From Punica granatum (lineage: Eukaryota; Streptophyta; Magnoliopsida; Myrtales; Lythraceae), in the NCBI RefSeq assembly GCF_007655135.1, contig NC_045129.1, positions 31,931,122-31,995,121 on the forward strand: 64,000 nucleotides of DNA, read 5' to 3'. Under the pieces are notes generated by a model, which was given only the letters and a program-made list of their open reading frames with translations, had not been told where the DNA came from and searched no databases. Within the stretch, counting starts at the first letter, position 1; each line of letters begins with the position of its first letter. Shown here in pieces: positions 47,091 to 59,241 of this stretch. The translations under genes and the position numbers were made by a program.

Positions 47091-47743
47091 TCAACCGTGG
47101 GAAGAACTATACTATTTAGTGTAGTCACAGAACTTGGATAACGGGTGGCCAAAAAAAAAGGGAAAAACCAAGGAGAAAAAGAAAGAAAAAGAGAAGAAGG
47201 GCGAGAGGACCCTGGGCCAACAGCAACAGGAACCCGAAAGAACTTCTGGTCGGGAAACACGAGTAGGTTCAGTAGGTTTATTAGGTGGGAACGTGACATC
47301 AAGAGTCACTGTTGAGCAATCCCTAACCAGAACGCCCTTCAAATTCGAATCTATTTAATAATGTATTATTATACATGTATGTGTCAGACCACCAATAAAT
47401 TAGAGAAACAAAGAAATGTTGTTGGAACAGTTCCAAGGGAGGAGTGAAGACAATTATCTAGCGAAAAAGAAAAAGAAAAATCTTCGTAAAAACAGTAATC
47501 TGTTCAAACCGCGGAATATGGATTAATGAGATATTGAACTCTCGGTATTTCAAGTCGATTGATAATAATTTCGAATTAGGGCTAAGCCAAGCCAATTACG
47601 GCAGAATGATATTAGTCTCAATATGCTCAATACATTCATTACAAAAATAGAAAGAAAAAAAAGTGCTTTTGTTTGGAGATAAATGAGTCAATTTAAATTG
47701 ATAGAAATGACTTGGGACAACATAGAATGCAGACGAAATGTTA

Positions 47744-47748
<5 letters not shown>

Positions 47749-47775
<27 letters not shown>
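47749..47775. repeat. (TA)n microsatellite
   Basis: About thirteen TA units about 430 bp beyond the end of the dehydratase gene. Confidence 0.9.
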
Positions 47776-47779
<4 letters not shown>

Positions 47780-48203
47780 CTTTCTTTCGAGCTCCCAACG
47801 GACACACAAAAACTTGATCGTGTAAGGGGGGGCATTCACTAGTTCGGAGGATCCTTACACGAAATAACATCCACAGGTTCGAAGAAACTTTAACCGTCAT
47901 CATCTACACACTCGACCAACCTTCTATTCTATTTACCACGAAACGAACCTTCTAAGTTTCTTCCCCGACCCGAGCTCTTCCGAATTATCGGGTCGACACG
48001 AAGAATGAACAAATGGGACGGAAAGGGAAAATAAAATAAATAAAATAAAATCAAGAAAAATGAAACCAATTACAGTTCCCCTTTTTCTGTGCAAAATAAT
48101 TTAATTACGAGAAATGAAATTCATTTTGATCCCAGATGAGTACGAGGAGGTAAGCTTCCGATTTTTCGGGTATCGGATTAAATCGGTTGATCGATTAATC
48201 TTC

Positions 48204-49490
48204 TTATTGATCTCCTCTTGAAGGGCACCAAGGGGTCATGTCCATCGGGTAGCTGCCCAGGACCCTGAGGAAGGACGTGAACTCCTGGACCTCGGCCAGC
48301 GCGTTCTGCGCACGCACCTCCGCCAGCGAGGCCTCGAAGTCGATGTAGAACATGTACTCGAAGTGCTTCGCGGTCCCGACGTTGGCGTCGTCGACGAGCC
48401 TGATGGGGCGGTTCCGGTGCGGCCGGGACTCGATCTTCGTGAGGCTGATGTTCCGGAAGGCGAAGGCGGAGAGGACCTTGAACAGGACGCTAGTCCCCTT
48501 GTCGTGGGCGAACACGATGCTCGTCTTGAACGGCCGGTCCGTCCGGGGGATGATCGGCTCGCGCGCCAGCATCACGAAGCGCGTGACGTTGCTCGAGTCG
48601 TCCTGGATCCCGTCCGCCAGCACCTGCAGCCCGTACAGCTCCGCCGCCCTCGCACTGGCTATCGCCGCCGTGTCCCTCAGGTTGTTCGCCGCGATGTACT
48701 CGGCGGCGCCGGCGGTGTCGTCCACGGCCTCCCGCGCCGCCTGGGGGCAGAGCTTCGTGAGGGTGTGCTCGCACTGGGCCAGCGCCTGGGGGTGTGAGAT
48801 CACGCGCGAGAGGTACTCCATCCGCGTCCCGGGTAGGGCGAGCAGGCAGTGGTGGACGGGGAGCTGGACCTCGCCGACGATGTGGAGGCGGTGGCGGAGG
48901 AGGAGGTCATAGTTCCGGTGGATGGAGCCGCCGAGGGAGTTCTCGACCGGCAGCACCGCGCGGTCGGCAATCCACAGCTCCACAGCCTGGAAGGCAACCT
49001 CGAACTGGTCGCAGGGGATGGCCTCGCAGTTCGGGTAGGCCTTGCCGGCGGCAGCCTCAGAGTAAGCGCCGGGGACGCCCTGGTAAGCGACGCGGAGCTG
49101 GGAGCCGTGCATGGGGGCCGGGGATAGGTCCGTGATGGTGAGGGGCTTGGGGGGTTGGGGGGCGGCAGGCGGGGAGCTCTTGGAGGTATCGATGGGGACG
49201 AGGTTGAGGTCGATGGCGGCCTTGTGACCATTGACTGCGGCGACGTGGTCGGCGCCACCGCCGTGGGAGTCGGCGGGCTGCTCCTGGCGGGAGATAATCT
49301 TGCTGCTGGCGTTGAGGATGGCGCAGGAGCTCTGCCAGTCGGCGCGGTTGGAGCCGACGCCGTTGGGGAAGTGCACCGGGTCGGATCTGTAGATGCACCG
49401 GACGACCCGGGAGGGACCGGGTCGTGGCGGCCGCAGTAAGGACGGCGACTTGAGATGATTAGTGGGAGCGGAAGGAGACACAGCTTGCAT
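48204..49490 (-). CDS. ADT: arogenate dehydratase / prephenate dehydratase, plastidial
   Basis: Converts arogenate (and possibly prephenate) to phenylalanine (phenylpyruvate) in plastids, feeding protein synthesis and phenylpropanoids. One intact, intronless frame of 428 residues, as in the intronless plant ADT group. Residues 1 to about 100 are a Ser/Pro/Arg-rich transit peptide region. The catalytic dehydratase domain spans about 133-305, with [10 protein letters not shown] (181-190), DDTAGAAEY (257-265) and the catalytic TRF motif (303-305). The ACT regulatory domain spans about 321-412, with ESRP (354-357), the phenylalanine-binding signature. The coding region is strongly GC-rich against an AT-rich background. 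The start at 49490 is the first ATG of the frame and precedes the transit peptide. Whether it also uses prephenate cannot be told by reading. Confidence 0.96.
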   Translation of the reverse strand: MQAVSPSAPTNHLKSPSLLRPPRPGPSRVVRCIYRSDPVHFPNGVGSNRADWQSSCAILNASSKIISRQEQPADSHGGGADHVAAVNGHKAAIDLNLVPIDTSKSSPPAAPQPPKPLTITDLSPAPMHGSQLRVAYQGVPGAYSEAAAGKAYPNCEAIPCDQFEVAFQAVELWIADRAVLPVENSLGGSIHRNYDLLLRHRLHIVGEVQLPVHHCLLALPGTRMEYLSRVISHPQALAQCEHTLTKLCPQAAREAVDDTAGAAEYIAANNLRDTAAIASARAAELYGLQVLADGIQDDSSNVTRFVMLAREPIIPRTDRPFKTSIVFAHDKGTSVLFKVLSAFAFRNISLTKIESRPHRNRPIRLVDDANVGTAKHFEYMFYIDFEASLAEVRAQNALAEVQEFTSFLRVLGSYPMDMTPWCPSRGDQ

Positions 49491-49507
49491 GATTATTATT
49501 AACTTTA

Positions 49508-49545
49508 TCTTCTTCTTCTTCTTCTTCTTCTTCTTCTTCTTCTTC
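49508..49545. repeat. (CTT)n microsatellite in the dehydratase 5' UTR
   Basis: About twelve units, GAA on the coding strand, 18 bases upstream of the start codon; within the predicted 5' UTR. Confidence 0.9.
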
Positions 49546-49722
49546 TGCTATTCGATAATATAATTTGCAGCGAATCGAATCGGAATGATGAAATCGAAGA
49601 AAATTGAAAATGGCGGAAGGGAGGGAAGGTTGGGTTGAGGGGGGGAAGGGGAAAAGCTTGGAGTTCAGTTCTCTCGTTGAGAAGGGAACCTCAAGCTGAG
49701 AGTGAAGAGAAATGGCGTTGGC

Positions 49723-49730
49723 TTTTTATA
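49723..49730 (-). promoter_or_regulatory. TATA box of arogenate dehydratase
   Basis: TATAAAAA on the minus strand about 235 bases upstream of the start codon, which allows a 5' UTR of about 200 bases containing the GAA repeat. Confidence 0.5.
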
Positions 49731-49818
49731 TTAACAGAAGGAAACAAAGAGGAAGACGAGAGGGAGGAGGGAATGAGAGCGTGCGGCGCGTGCGGGAACT
49801 GGTTCGGTCAAATCCCAC

Positions 49819-49825
49819 ACCTACC
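49819..49825 (+). promoter_or_regulatory. AC-I element (MYB site) upstream of arogenate dehydratase
   Basis: ACCTACC, the AC-I box recognised by MYB factors that control phenylpropanoid and lignin genes, about 90 bases upstream of the TATA box. AC elements work in both orientations. Function is inferred from the motif only. Confidence 0.4.
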
Positions 49826-50190
49826 CCCTTCGCCAATTTCCAATTTAAAAATGGACTTTTTTATAAATTTAATTTAGTACCAATACACTTTCTTTTTCAT
49901 TACGAACTATTTAATGTCCATCAATACTAGGTAATTTTATTAAACTAGATAAATTTAAAATTTGTTTCGCATCTTCCATATCCTATTTATAAAATTAGAG
50001 ACCTTCCTTTTATTTAAAAAACTTACTTTAAGCGTCATTTTCTCTTCTCAAAAATACTATTGTTATTTATTTTTCAAATAGAAAGAGCCCATTAGATAAG
50101 ATTTACTAGAATAATTTCAAAAAATTCCTATCCATCAACTTCACAGTTCTCCCTCTCCCAACCTCCTCTCCTCAAATCAACCTGTAATTA

Positions 50191-50285
50191 CCAACGTGAG
50201 TTAGTTCAGATGATTATATACCTCTTCTTCTCAAATAAGGTATGGAGTTCGAATTCGAATTTGGATTAATCGAAGTACATTAAGT
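50191..50285 (+). repeat. SINE-like module, family B, copy 2
   Basis: GTGAGTTAGTTCAGATGATT, then ACCTCTTCTTCTC and GGAGTTCGAATTCGAA (B-box-like). Same order of motifs as 46999-47090. Confidence 0.4.
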
Positions 50286-50338
50286 TCCGATTACCACAAA
50301 AATGAGTTTGTGCTTCTCTCCCTCCCCATCTCACCATT

Positions 50339-50361
50339 CTCTCTCTCTCTCTCTCTCTCTC
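50339..50361. repeat. (CT)n microsatellite
   Basis: About eleven CT units in non-coding DNA. Confidence 0.9.
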
Positions 50362-50544
50362 AAACTTAAATGCCAACATTGTGGAAATTGAATCAATTCA
50401 ATTCCGTCTTTTACATTCTCTTTCTCTTCAATTTCATCATAAACTTCTTAGTATATTTTATCTACATTATAATTTTACTTTCCTACATACACTCCCATTA
50501 ATTAGTAATCAAGATTACAATAACTACAAGATGTATGATATAAT

Positions 50545-50571
50545 TCCCGTGTAACACAGATAAATCTCTAG
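50545..50571 (+). mobile_element. Helitron-like 3' terminus
   Basis: CCCGTGTAACACAG hairpin, then ATAAATCTCTAG and T. No matching 5' end found upstream. Confidence 0.4.
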
Positions 50572-50641
50572 TATATTATAAAGATAAACCAATTAAATAC
50601 TCGACAATTTAAATTTGTCCAATTTCGCTTTGGCCAAAATC

Positions 50642-50642
<1 letters not shown>

Positions 50643-50675
<33 letters not shown>
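50643..50675. repeat. (TTA)n microsatellite
   Basis: Eleven ATT/TTA units. Confidence 0.9.
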
Positions 50676-52433
50676 GGTAGACGGTTGGGTGATCTATTTT
50701 CGACGCATCTTTAGAGTATCCTAGTTCATCAGCAAGGACGCAGGCCACCCGCGATCTATTAAAAAAAATTTACTATAATGTATCCTTACGGTGTGATTCT
50801 AAAGTAGACTTGAAAGTAGTTGGTTCCACAGCACAATCGCACGCTTAACCACCAACCAAATCTCTTGAGGTTCTTCTTCCCTACAATTTGCATGCCATAA
50901 TCATGTCTCGAGTGATGCTTTTTTTGCTACTGAAATGAATTATTTTTGCCTACTTATAAGAAAACGAAATTAATTTTTGCCTCGAAAAACTTTCAACTGA
51001 ATATGAGTGCTTAGTAATTTTGTTGTTAATAAATAAATTTCGATAATTCAAAAGAAAACGAGAGTAAGAATTTTATGGATTAACCCCAAAAAAAACAGAG
51101 AGAAAAAGAAATTGATGTGGGGCATGCAATTTTGAAAAGGGAGAGTGAGTGACATTCGTAGCGGAAACCGTGTAGCTTCGTGAGGCACATTTGCATTTTG
51201 GGCATATTCCACCCAAAGAAATGAGTTAGGAGGTTCGGAGGGCTTTCCCATTTCCTTTTCTTATAAAATTCGGTAGATGCTTATCCAACATATATATATT
51301 TTTAAGTCTTCATGAAATTTCTACGCGGGTGCAAAGTGTAACGCATTCATTTGTCTTTTCAGAATATTCTTTTTAAGAAAATTATTTTACAAAATTTCAC
51401 GAAAAAAGAATAGATAATTTTCCAAAAGTTCACTTCATCTGTCTCAGTTTATTTTTTACAAAAATGAAAAGTAAAAATTCACCCCAAAAAAAATGGAGAG
51501 GTAAAAAGTCTAAATTATAATAATCCAATTCCATCCTGATTTCAAGTTGAGAGCAAGTACTGCATGAATCAAATGTAGATGCTGATCTTATTCTTTAATA
51601 TCGATCTGTTTTAATGTCGACGGCGAAATTTATAAAATTCTGGTTTTCGGGTACTGTAATTCATTCCATTTTTCAATCAACAAAGTGCATTACCTACCCA
51701 GAAGGAAAAATTTAAAGAGAATTTAAGGGGACAAGATTACGACTTCTTAGCAGTTGCCTTTGTACTAAGTACATAGACATATGAACGCCCAACGAGTAAG
51801 ACGAGTTCCCATTACTGTTTTTTCTTTTTTCTTTTTTTTGGCTATTTATCTGCCTAAATGAGTTCCCACGGTTTATTAATTAATAATAGTCACCTACTGC
51901 TATTTGAATGAAATTAAATAATGAGGGGTTCGACGTGTTGATGTAGTCAAATAGTGGTACCAACAAATATTACCATAAAGGATTTTAATTATTTTTTCCC
52001 TGGTGAATAAAGCATTTTTTTAATTGTTAAGCTGCATAAGATACAGTCAGACATACATATGGGTTCGAGGACTTGTCATTCCATCCTTTAGTTTGGCCAG
52101 CTATATATGTATGCATCATAGGGTATTAGCTGTTACAAAATTTAATTATATGAGAAAGTTCTTGTTTGACGTAGATTATCTCTTTGGGTAAAAGCTTTTC
52201 TGATTTGCTATCTACATTTGGCTGAATATACTTCGTCGAGGATATATAAATTCCAATCGAGACAGAAACGAGCTTGGCCTCTAAAATTGGCTTGTTATAT
52301 GGTTCCAGTGCAGTTGTATTCGACAATAGACGCTTACAACAGGCAGTACGTACTGCCAGTGCAGCTATAGCCGCCACCGTGGTAGTAATTACGGGGCATC
52401 TTCGGCCGAAGGGCAAGCGACCATACCGTTGGA

Positions 52434-52952
52434 TAGGGCCGACAATATTTGACACGGCACGATAATAAGATACGGAGTTAAACAGGTTCGGGTTGAGCAT
52501 TTTTGATATTCGGTGTAAACAGTCCAACCCGTTTAGACACGGTTAATAAGCGTGTCTTACCGGGTTGAACCCGTGTAGTCCAATTATACACAATTAAACA
52601 TGTTTATTTAGACGCGTTTAATTGTGTTATTTAATCGTGTAACCTGTTAATCTATTTATCTAACTGAATTTACCAAAAATACCCTTCCACTAACCCTAAT
52701 TTTGAATGGTTAACCGGGTTGGATAAACAGGTCGTGTTAACGTGTCCGGATAACCAGGTATAATCGTGTCGTGTATGGATACGTGTACGTATTATGACAT
52801 GTTTTGATAAACATGTTTAAACGTGTCGTGTTCGTGTATGTGAAACCTGACCCGTTTAATAATCGTGTCGTATACAGGTATTGATTTCGATGACACAAAT
52901 GTATTTAGACACGACATGTATAAAATACGACATGATACAAATTGTCACCCTA
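52434..52952. mobile_element. non-autonomous hAT-like MITE
   Basis: 519 bp. Ends TAGGGCCGACAA and, in reverse, TAGGGTGACAA; perfect 8-bp TSD CCGTTGGA (52426-52433 and 52953-52960). The interior is rich in CGTGTCGTGT and AACCCGT motifs. No coding capacity. Confidence 0.85.
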
Positions 52953-53819
52953 CCGTTGGATGGGTACCTTCATATAAACTAATACTGTTGTTTTGTACTG
53001 TTATACTACAAGAGGACACCAGGTCCCTTTTTCTTTTTCTCTTTTTTCATTGTAACCTTTTCTTTTCCTTTTTTTTTAAGTTTATCCACAAGTTTTGATT
53101 TCTTTTCGTTTTTATCCTTTTTATTTCTTCTTATATCCTCCAAAAAAATTTTAAAAATAACATGTCTTAATTATCCATACATTAATTCACTAAAACATGT
53201 CACAACCTACAAAAATGAAGCAGAGTATCATTTTGATACTCACGTGCTTTTTTTTTTTCAAAATGATATCACACGTAACTTATATTGGCAACCTTTGATA
53301 TAGGTTGAGATGGTGAGACGGCTGTTGCTAGTGGCGTAGGCCGCCACTGCCGGATAAGCTTGTGGTAATTTGAGGAAAATGAATTACTTCCTGCAAATTA
53401 AAAGCAAAAAATGAAATCTGCACATTATTAGTTTCCTTTGAAGAGTACCAGTGGCAGGTCCCTGCATTGTTTGTCTATATAAAACAGTTTACGAGTATTA
53501 CAATATCCTTTTAATAAACAATTTAAAAATCTTACTAATTCAAAATCCCACTTACAATATCACATGTTCAAAGGCTATTCGATGGATATGAGTAGAATTT
53601 TGAATTAAGAGGATATGTAGGCAATACAAATTAGGAGGATTTAATATTTTTGAAAGTTAATTAATGAAGCGTAATTTATTAGACATTTAACAAAAAAAGT
53701 CTGGTTTTATTAATGAAAATGCTTTTTTAAAGAATTTTCAATTTTTTTTTACAATTTTAAATATAATAATATATTTAGTGTAATAATTTCATCAAATTTA
53801 AAATAATTTAATAAAAAAT
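52953..53819. other. AT-rich non-coding stretch
   Basis: Long T-rich runs near 53030-53080; no gene or recognised repeat. Confidence 0.5.
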
Positions 53820-53955
53820 GGGTGTAGTGCAGTGTCATTTTCCTTCTCCTGATAATCAAAAAATTTCAAGTTCGATATGTTGTGGGACTACCGATACCTT
53901 TTTATTAGTGATTATGATTTCTACTTCATTGTAATAGGTATATTTACCTCTTTTC
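53820..53955 (+). repeat. SINE-like module, family A
   Basis: GGGTGTAGTGCAGTG start, box-B-like AGTTCGATATG, GGGACTACC, then TTTTTATTAGTGATTATGAT tail. Matches 56085-56223 (inverse) and the 3' parts of 29031 and 41131. Confidence 0.6.
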
Positions 53956-53999
53956 TAATCAAAATTTTAAAATGATTAAAAATTGAGAGAAATAATTGG

Positions 54000-54228
54000 C
54001 TTGTTTGGTTTGCAAATGTGATTTTAAAATCATAACTTTAACATAATTTTACCCACAACAAAACAAAATAACTCATACAAAGTCAAAAAGTGGGTCCCAT
54101 TTATACCACTTTTTTTCATAACAAAACAAAATAATCCATACAAAGTCAAAAGGTGAGCCCCATTTATATCACTTTTTTTCAAAATCAAAATCTGATTTTA
54201 AAATCCTACTTTGAAACCAAATGCAGCA
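54000..54228. mobile_element. MITE with internal tandem duplication
   Basis: Left TTGTTTGGTTTGCAAA and, in reverse, TGCATTTGGTTTCAAA. Two tandem units of about 62 bp inside share ATACAAAGTCAAAA and CCCATTTATA. Ends resemble the MITE at 45018. Confidence 0.6.
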
Positions 54229-54854
54229 TAAAGTGTTGAGAATTATCGATATGGGAACTCCGGCCCATGTCTTGATCTTCTAATTTAATATATTATAATT
54301 GATCAATTGATTGCAGATGATAACATATATATCTTATGATTTTCCTCCAAGCTAAGATTCTAATAAAAATGATCAATGATTCTTAATATTACGATATTTT
54401 TAGTGAAACCATAATGTATTTTCAACCTATATCCTTGGGTATGTAATTGGATGAGAGCAACCACGTATTGGGCATGGCTTGACTTATAGAATTTTTTTTC
54501 TGTGAACTTCACACTTAAGTTGCTTGTAGTAATTCCCATCGAAAGTTCTGTTTCCTGCATAGTAACGTCTTTATCGTTTCAAATATCATCAATCCGGCCC
54601 CTTAAACCCTTTCAAATAAGTATGTACTTGTTAGAACAGCCCAAATTCTTCGTTGGGGATATAAAAGGTGCAAACAATTTGCCATTTTTGCAAATGTCGT
54701 GTCTGATAAGAACATATGAAGAGGTGCAAATCAGATGGAAAAACCTTCCCCTAAAAATTTATGGAAGACAACCTTAACTTATATAATGATTCATTCATCA
54801 ACAAAATCATCTAGCACTTGAATTTACTGATAAATCGATATGAGATTGACTGTT

Positions 54855-56059
54855 CACTACAAGAAATATCCTTATCATAGGCAAATAATGAGAGACAATT
54901 ATAACATTTGCCTCTAAAATTCTTATATTGAGACAAATACGATATATGCATCCTCTGGTGTAGATTTTATTTGTCTCTAAAGTAACTAAAATTAATACTT
55001 TTATAAATTATAAATCCGTATAACAATTACTAGCAGCAAATGATTCTTTTACATCTTAAAAAATACTTTTAGAAACATATTATAGAGCCAAATAGAAAAT
55101 CTATCACTAATTTTTATTTTAAAAACAAAAGATTTAGTTGCTTCCAAATCAGTCTTATTTGCCCCTAATATCTTCTTTTAGAGACAAAATACAATTGCCT
55201 CCATATCTAATGTCATTTTCCTCCAACATAATAAATCTTATTTATAGAGCAAGCAGATAAAAATCCAAAAATTTGATAGATTACTTTTACATTCGACATG
55301 AATTAAAGGATATTCAAGTTATTAGATGTCTTTTATTTATTTATAGGTATAAAAGTACATTTGAAGATATTAAATAAAATAAAATAGTAAACCAGTATTT
55401 TTTGTGTATTTTTCATCAACTATTATGTTTAGATATGATTTTTTTAATATTTTGGATAATCGAACAATCTTCAGAGTACAAGCCTCAGGAAAAAAAAGAT
55501 CAACGATATATATGCATAATGTTTGATTTACTATTATATGTACATATTAATTTTTTATTAATTTTAAATAATTATATAACTGAAATCTTTTACATATTTA
55601 TCGAGGTTTGACATTATTTATTATGATATAAAAAATTAGATGTAATTCAATTGAAAAATGTATTGGTGGTGTGATGGTAAAGATGCGAGACTAAAAATAT
55701 TAGACTAGAGGTCATAGGTACGAGTAGGGTACAAGACACAATATAAAGATGAGGAGCTTAGAGTAAAATGTAATTGGCTTATTTAAAAAAAAAACTATAT
55801 AGAGGCAATTGCGATTGTATGAAATGATAAATTTGGTAGCAAAATTTGTTACTATATCTCCTTATTTGAGGGAAATTTAATTAACACTAATAGTACTAAT
55901 TAGCGACTTATAGTTATTTGTTGCTAATTTGCCTCTATGTATCTAAAACAACACATGTAAATGAAACAATTTACTCTTTTATCTCTAATACTTTTATAGG
56001 CAAATAAATTACTTTCAAAAACAAATTTCATTGTTTCTAAAAGGAGTTTTCCTTGTAGT
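54855..56059. mobile_element. non-autonomous CACTA (En/Spm) element
   Basis: 1205 bp with terminal inverted repeats CACTACAAGAAAT and, in reverse, CACTACAAGGAAA, and a 3-bp TSD GTT (54852-54854 and 56060-56062), both diagnostic for CACTA. Subterminal TTTGCCTCT / AGAGGCAAA repeats occur at both ends in opposite orientation. No transposase. A SINE-like module at 55660 is nested inside. Confidence 0.88.
55660..55795 (+). repeat. SINE-like module nested in the CACTA element
   Basis: GGTGTGATGGTAAAGATGCG, then a box-B-like GGTACGAGTAGGG and an AATTGGCTTATTT tail. Different in sequence from family A. Confidence 0.4.
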
Positions 56060-56084
56060 GGTTCCTTAAATAGTTTTTTTCGGT

Positions 56085-56223
56085 TACAAACGAGACTCAA
56101 GACCTAATACAAAGAAAGAGAAATCCTAAATAACTAATAAAGAGGCATGAGTAGTCCTACTAGGTATCGAATTTGCGATTTCTAGGTCAACTGATGAGAA
56201 CGTACGTCACTGCACTACACCCT
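56085..56223 (-). repeat. SINE-like module, family A, inverse copy
   Basis: Minus strand begins GGGTGTAGTGCAGTGACG, has the box-B-like AAATTCGATACC, GGACTACTC, and a CTTTATTAGTTATTTAGG tail. It lies 26 bases beyond the CACTA element. Confidence 0.6.
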
Positions 56224-58546
56224 CTTTTGATTAAATAGTTAAGTCCAAGCTCAAGACCGTTGGATTGCTTTTATATTGATAAATGAATCATCATCACATG
56301 ATGATTATCATCATCATCATCATCATCTCTAATTAATATATACAACCTAAAACCACAATCCACTTTCTGGCATGCCTCGTATAAATGAAAAAAATGCTCC
56401 TGAATATTTCCATTATATATCAACAACTTGACTCCTTTTAATAAATGGTACAACATTTATCTCAGTTGTACTGTGACAATAATTACTTCATATTAAGAAA
56501 CTTGTTGAATTAAATCATATAAATTCGAATTAACAGTTCAGAATTGATGAGTATGAGGATAATAATAAAAGGAGGACTGGAGATTGCTTGTTCTATCATG
56601 GTGGGTTTTTGCTTATATATCCATTATATAGTATTATTTTCTGAAAAATATATGATAATAATAATATACATACAACCGTGTGGGCTGCAGCCACCTGAAG
56701 CCTCAATGGTGGCTGTTCTAGATTACTTTGACTTTTGACCACTAGTGTCCCCCTCTTTCTCTCTTCATATAAATAAAATATTGTTTCTTCTTCTGTTTTG
56801 GTGTATTTGTCGAAGCTTCTTTCGCCAAGAACGACAAAGGGATCCGTTATAACAGAGAGCACAGAAAAAAAAAACCGAGTTCATTCTTCTATTATAGAAT
56901 TGTTACATACTAATAATAATATTTCAAGAAGCACTCTAAACTCCAAGCCAGTTGATCCATGTGACCTATATCCGGGCCACATTTAAAAATATATTGACTT
57001 GAGTATCTTGAAAATTCGTCGCAGCCAGTATCTTGACTCTCACTCATGACACTAGTTCGGACTTGAATATCTCACATAAACTTGGAATAATCATAATTAC
57101 GTATTTTAGAATTTTATTAGCGTCACGTATGCTATCGCCTTAAAATTTTTTGTTATTTTAAAAATTATATTTTAAATGTTAATTTAGATGCTCTATTTTG
57201 AATTTTTTTTAATTGAATGGAAACACTAGTTGGCAAACTACTATAACAGGAGGTGCAATTTATTTTGGTATCTTCGATAAAAGTATAACTGATCTTTTAC
57301 GACAATCGAAATTGTGATTTGATCATTTCTACGATAAAAGTAGGTTTTTTAAATTAATACTAGTTAATGAGAGTAATAATGAAATGAAAAAAAAAATACG
57401 TCGGATGGAATGATAGTAGAATGATGGTAGAGGGGGAATTGTATTATAAACTCATCCATAAACTAGTCATGTGACCCACGCATAGTGAGTGTATTTTGCG
57501 AATTGATTTTTTGAATTTATATGTCATATGCATTTTTAGGCTTTTGCCGTGAGGTTTCATTCAAATTATGAAGGTATCTCATAATTATTTTCTTTAAGCA
57601 AACGTGATTTAATAAACGTAATTTATACCCTAAAAACATTCAATGTTGTTCCGAATGTGGCAAGTACATACGTCTCGATGTAGCTGCTTTTTGTCTGTAC
57701 TTTCATGTAATTTCCTATCTTAATGGACACCTCCCTAATATTTTTGTTTTTTATATGGCATAGTCTCCTTGCAAGAATAGAAGTCTCTCATTACAAGAAC
57801 CCAAGGGGTCTACTTTAAATACCTATAATAACTATAATAGATACCCTCTCTCCTTCCTTTCCTTTTCCACAATTTCTTTGAACTCAAATAAATGATAAAG
57901 CCGTGATCTATAACATGGGTCTGTTTTATGTTATGAAATTTCTTTTATTATTAATTTTTTTTCAAGAAATGCTCATGAATATAGTATAATGAAATAGAAA
58001 TATTACCACAATAAATATCAAATTTGAAATCGCTTAATTACCAAGCAAAGGCGTGCGCCACACTACACTATTTTTGATAATTTTCTTTTAATTTAATAAC
58101 TCTTTACTGGTTAGTTTACATTGGGGATTTTGAAAAGTCCCAACTTTAGAATAACTTCTGGTTCTTCAATTTACAGTAATACTGATATGAAAAAAAGAAT
58201 ATGGAATAGTAGATATATTAGGGTAAAGCGCCTGCACGATGCCTTGAGATAGAAATTTTTTCCACGATTAATAATATCGTAATCATAATTTTATGCAATG
58301 TTCGATGTTACAACTATAGAATTGAAATCATAAACTCCTAATTGTTATAAAATTTTATACTTACAAATACAAGGTACATTTATTGATTATTATACGTTGC
58401 ATGGTACAAAAGCTAATACCTATGCTATTTATGTTTTACCTAAATTTTATTTTTAATAGTTAGAAACTCATTTGTTTTTCTTTCATTAGGTTGCTTTACT
58501 TTTTTGGATGAATTACTCAAGAGATCATTTTTAAGATATTGAAATA
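56224..58546. other. AT-rich non-coding stretch
   Basis: A short (ATC)n array lies at 56303-56327. Open frames at 56544-56986 are short and lack domains. No gene supported. Confidence 0.5.
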
Positions 58547-59241
58547 TCTATATACAATTATAAAAGCTGAAGAAACGCCTTGGATGATGCCACATAGGAC
58601 ATAAATAATCCGTTATTGAGTGACTTTTAAAATTCTCACAAATTACAACACAACAAAATCATCTTATTATCTTGCCACAATATTCATAAAACTTCAAAGG
58701 TCTTTTCAATTATGAAAGATGAAAAATGATCTATAGATAGTCTTTTTCTTCGGTAGGCTCTAAGAATAGTCTTTAAGAGAAAAAAAAACTTATAATTTTT
58801 GCATACATGCCCTCATCGTCTTCACAAGACCAAAACAAAAGGCTCTTTTTCTAAAGTCGTGGGGAACTTTAATTTTTGTTGAATACAAAAATATAAATGC
58901 TTCTCATTATCTTCGCAAGACCAAAACAAAAGTTCTTATTTTAAAAGTCGTGGGAAACTCCAATTTTTGTTGAATGAAAAAAATATATATTTGGCAAGAT
59001 GCTATCATATTGTATGAAAATAACTAAAAAAATTTAATCAAAATATGTAGGATAAACTTTAATCAAATATATTATCACAAAAGTAAAAAATTAAAACAAT
59101 TACTTTTTTAAGGCAAAAACCTCCGAAGATAACTGCAGCATGGATGTTTTATGCACCTATAATCTATTATGGAAGTGGTGACCATTTTTTTCTAATATGT
59201 CTGAAGATTCTAGCCCGCGTATGCGCGGGTCTTGCATCTAG
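58547..59241 (+). mobile_element. complete non-autonomous Helitron
   Basis: 695 bp. 5' end TCTATATACAATTATAAAAG preceded by A; 3' end with a perfect hairpin CCCGCG-TATG-CGCGGG (59214-59229), then CTTGCATCTAG followed by T. TC start, hairpin, CTAG end and insertion between A and T fit plant Helitrons. No RepHel protein. Two tandem units of about 98 bp (58806-58985) share CAAGACCAAAACAAAAG and GTCGTGGG. Confidence 0.82.

Larger units (their letters stand above)
46291..48200. other. non-coding stretch downstream of arogenate dehydratase
   Basis: AT-rich. 46999-47090 is SINE-like (separate entry). 47134-47358 has a lysine-rich open frame created by a purine-rich tract, with a mirror frame on the other strand; neither is accepted. 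A (TA)n tract lies at 47749-47775. The last few hundred bases should include the dehydratase 3' UTR. Confidence 0.5.
49930..52433. other. AT-rich non-coding stretch
   Basis: No gene supported. Contains SINE-like, microsatellite and Helitron-like features listed separately. The 133-codon minus-strand frame at 52126-52527 is interrupted by a hAT-like element and has no domain. Confidence 0.5.

Noticed and set aside
47134..47358. Lysine/glutamate-rich 74-codon frame
   Set aside because: Produced by a purine-rich tract, with an equally long frame on the opposite strand.
48352..49439. Several plus-strand and alternate minus frames over 90-186 codons
   Set aside because: Shadows of the GC-rich arogenate dehydratase gene, whose own frame has all family motifs.
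52126..52527. 133-codon minus-strand frame
   Set aside because: It begins within a hAT-like MITE and lacks any recognisable motif.
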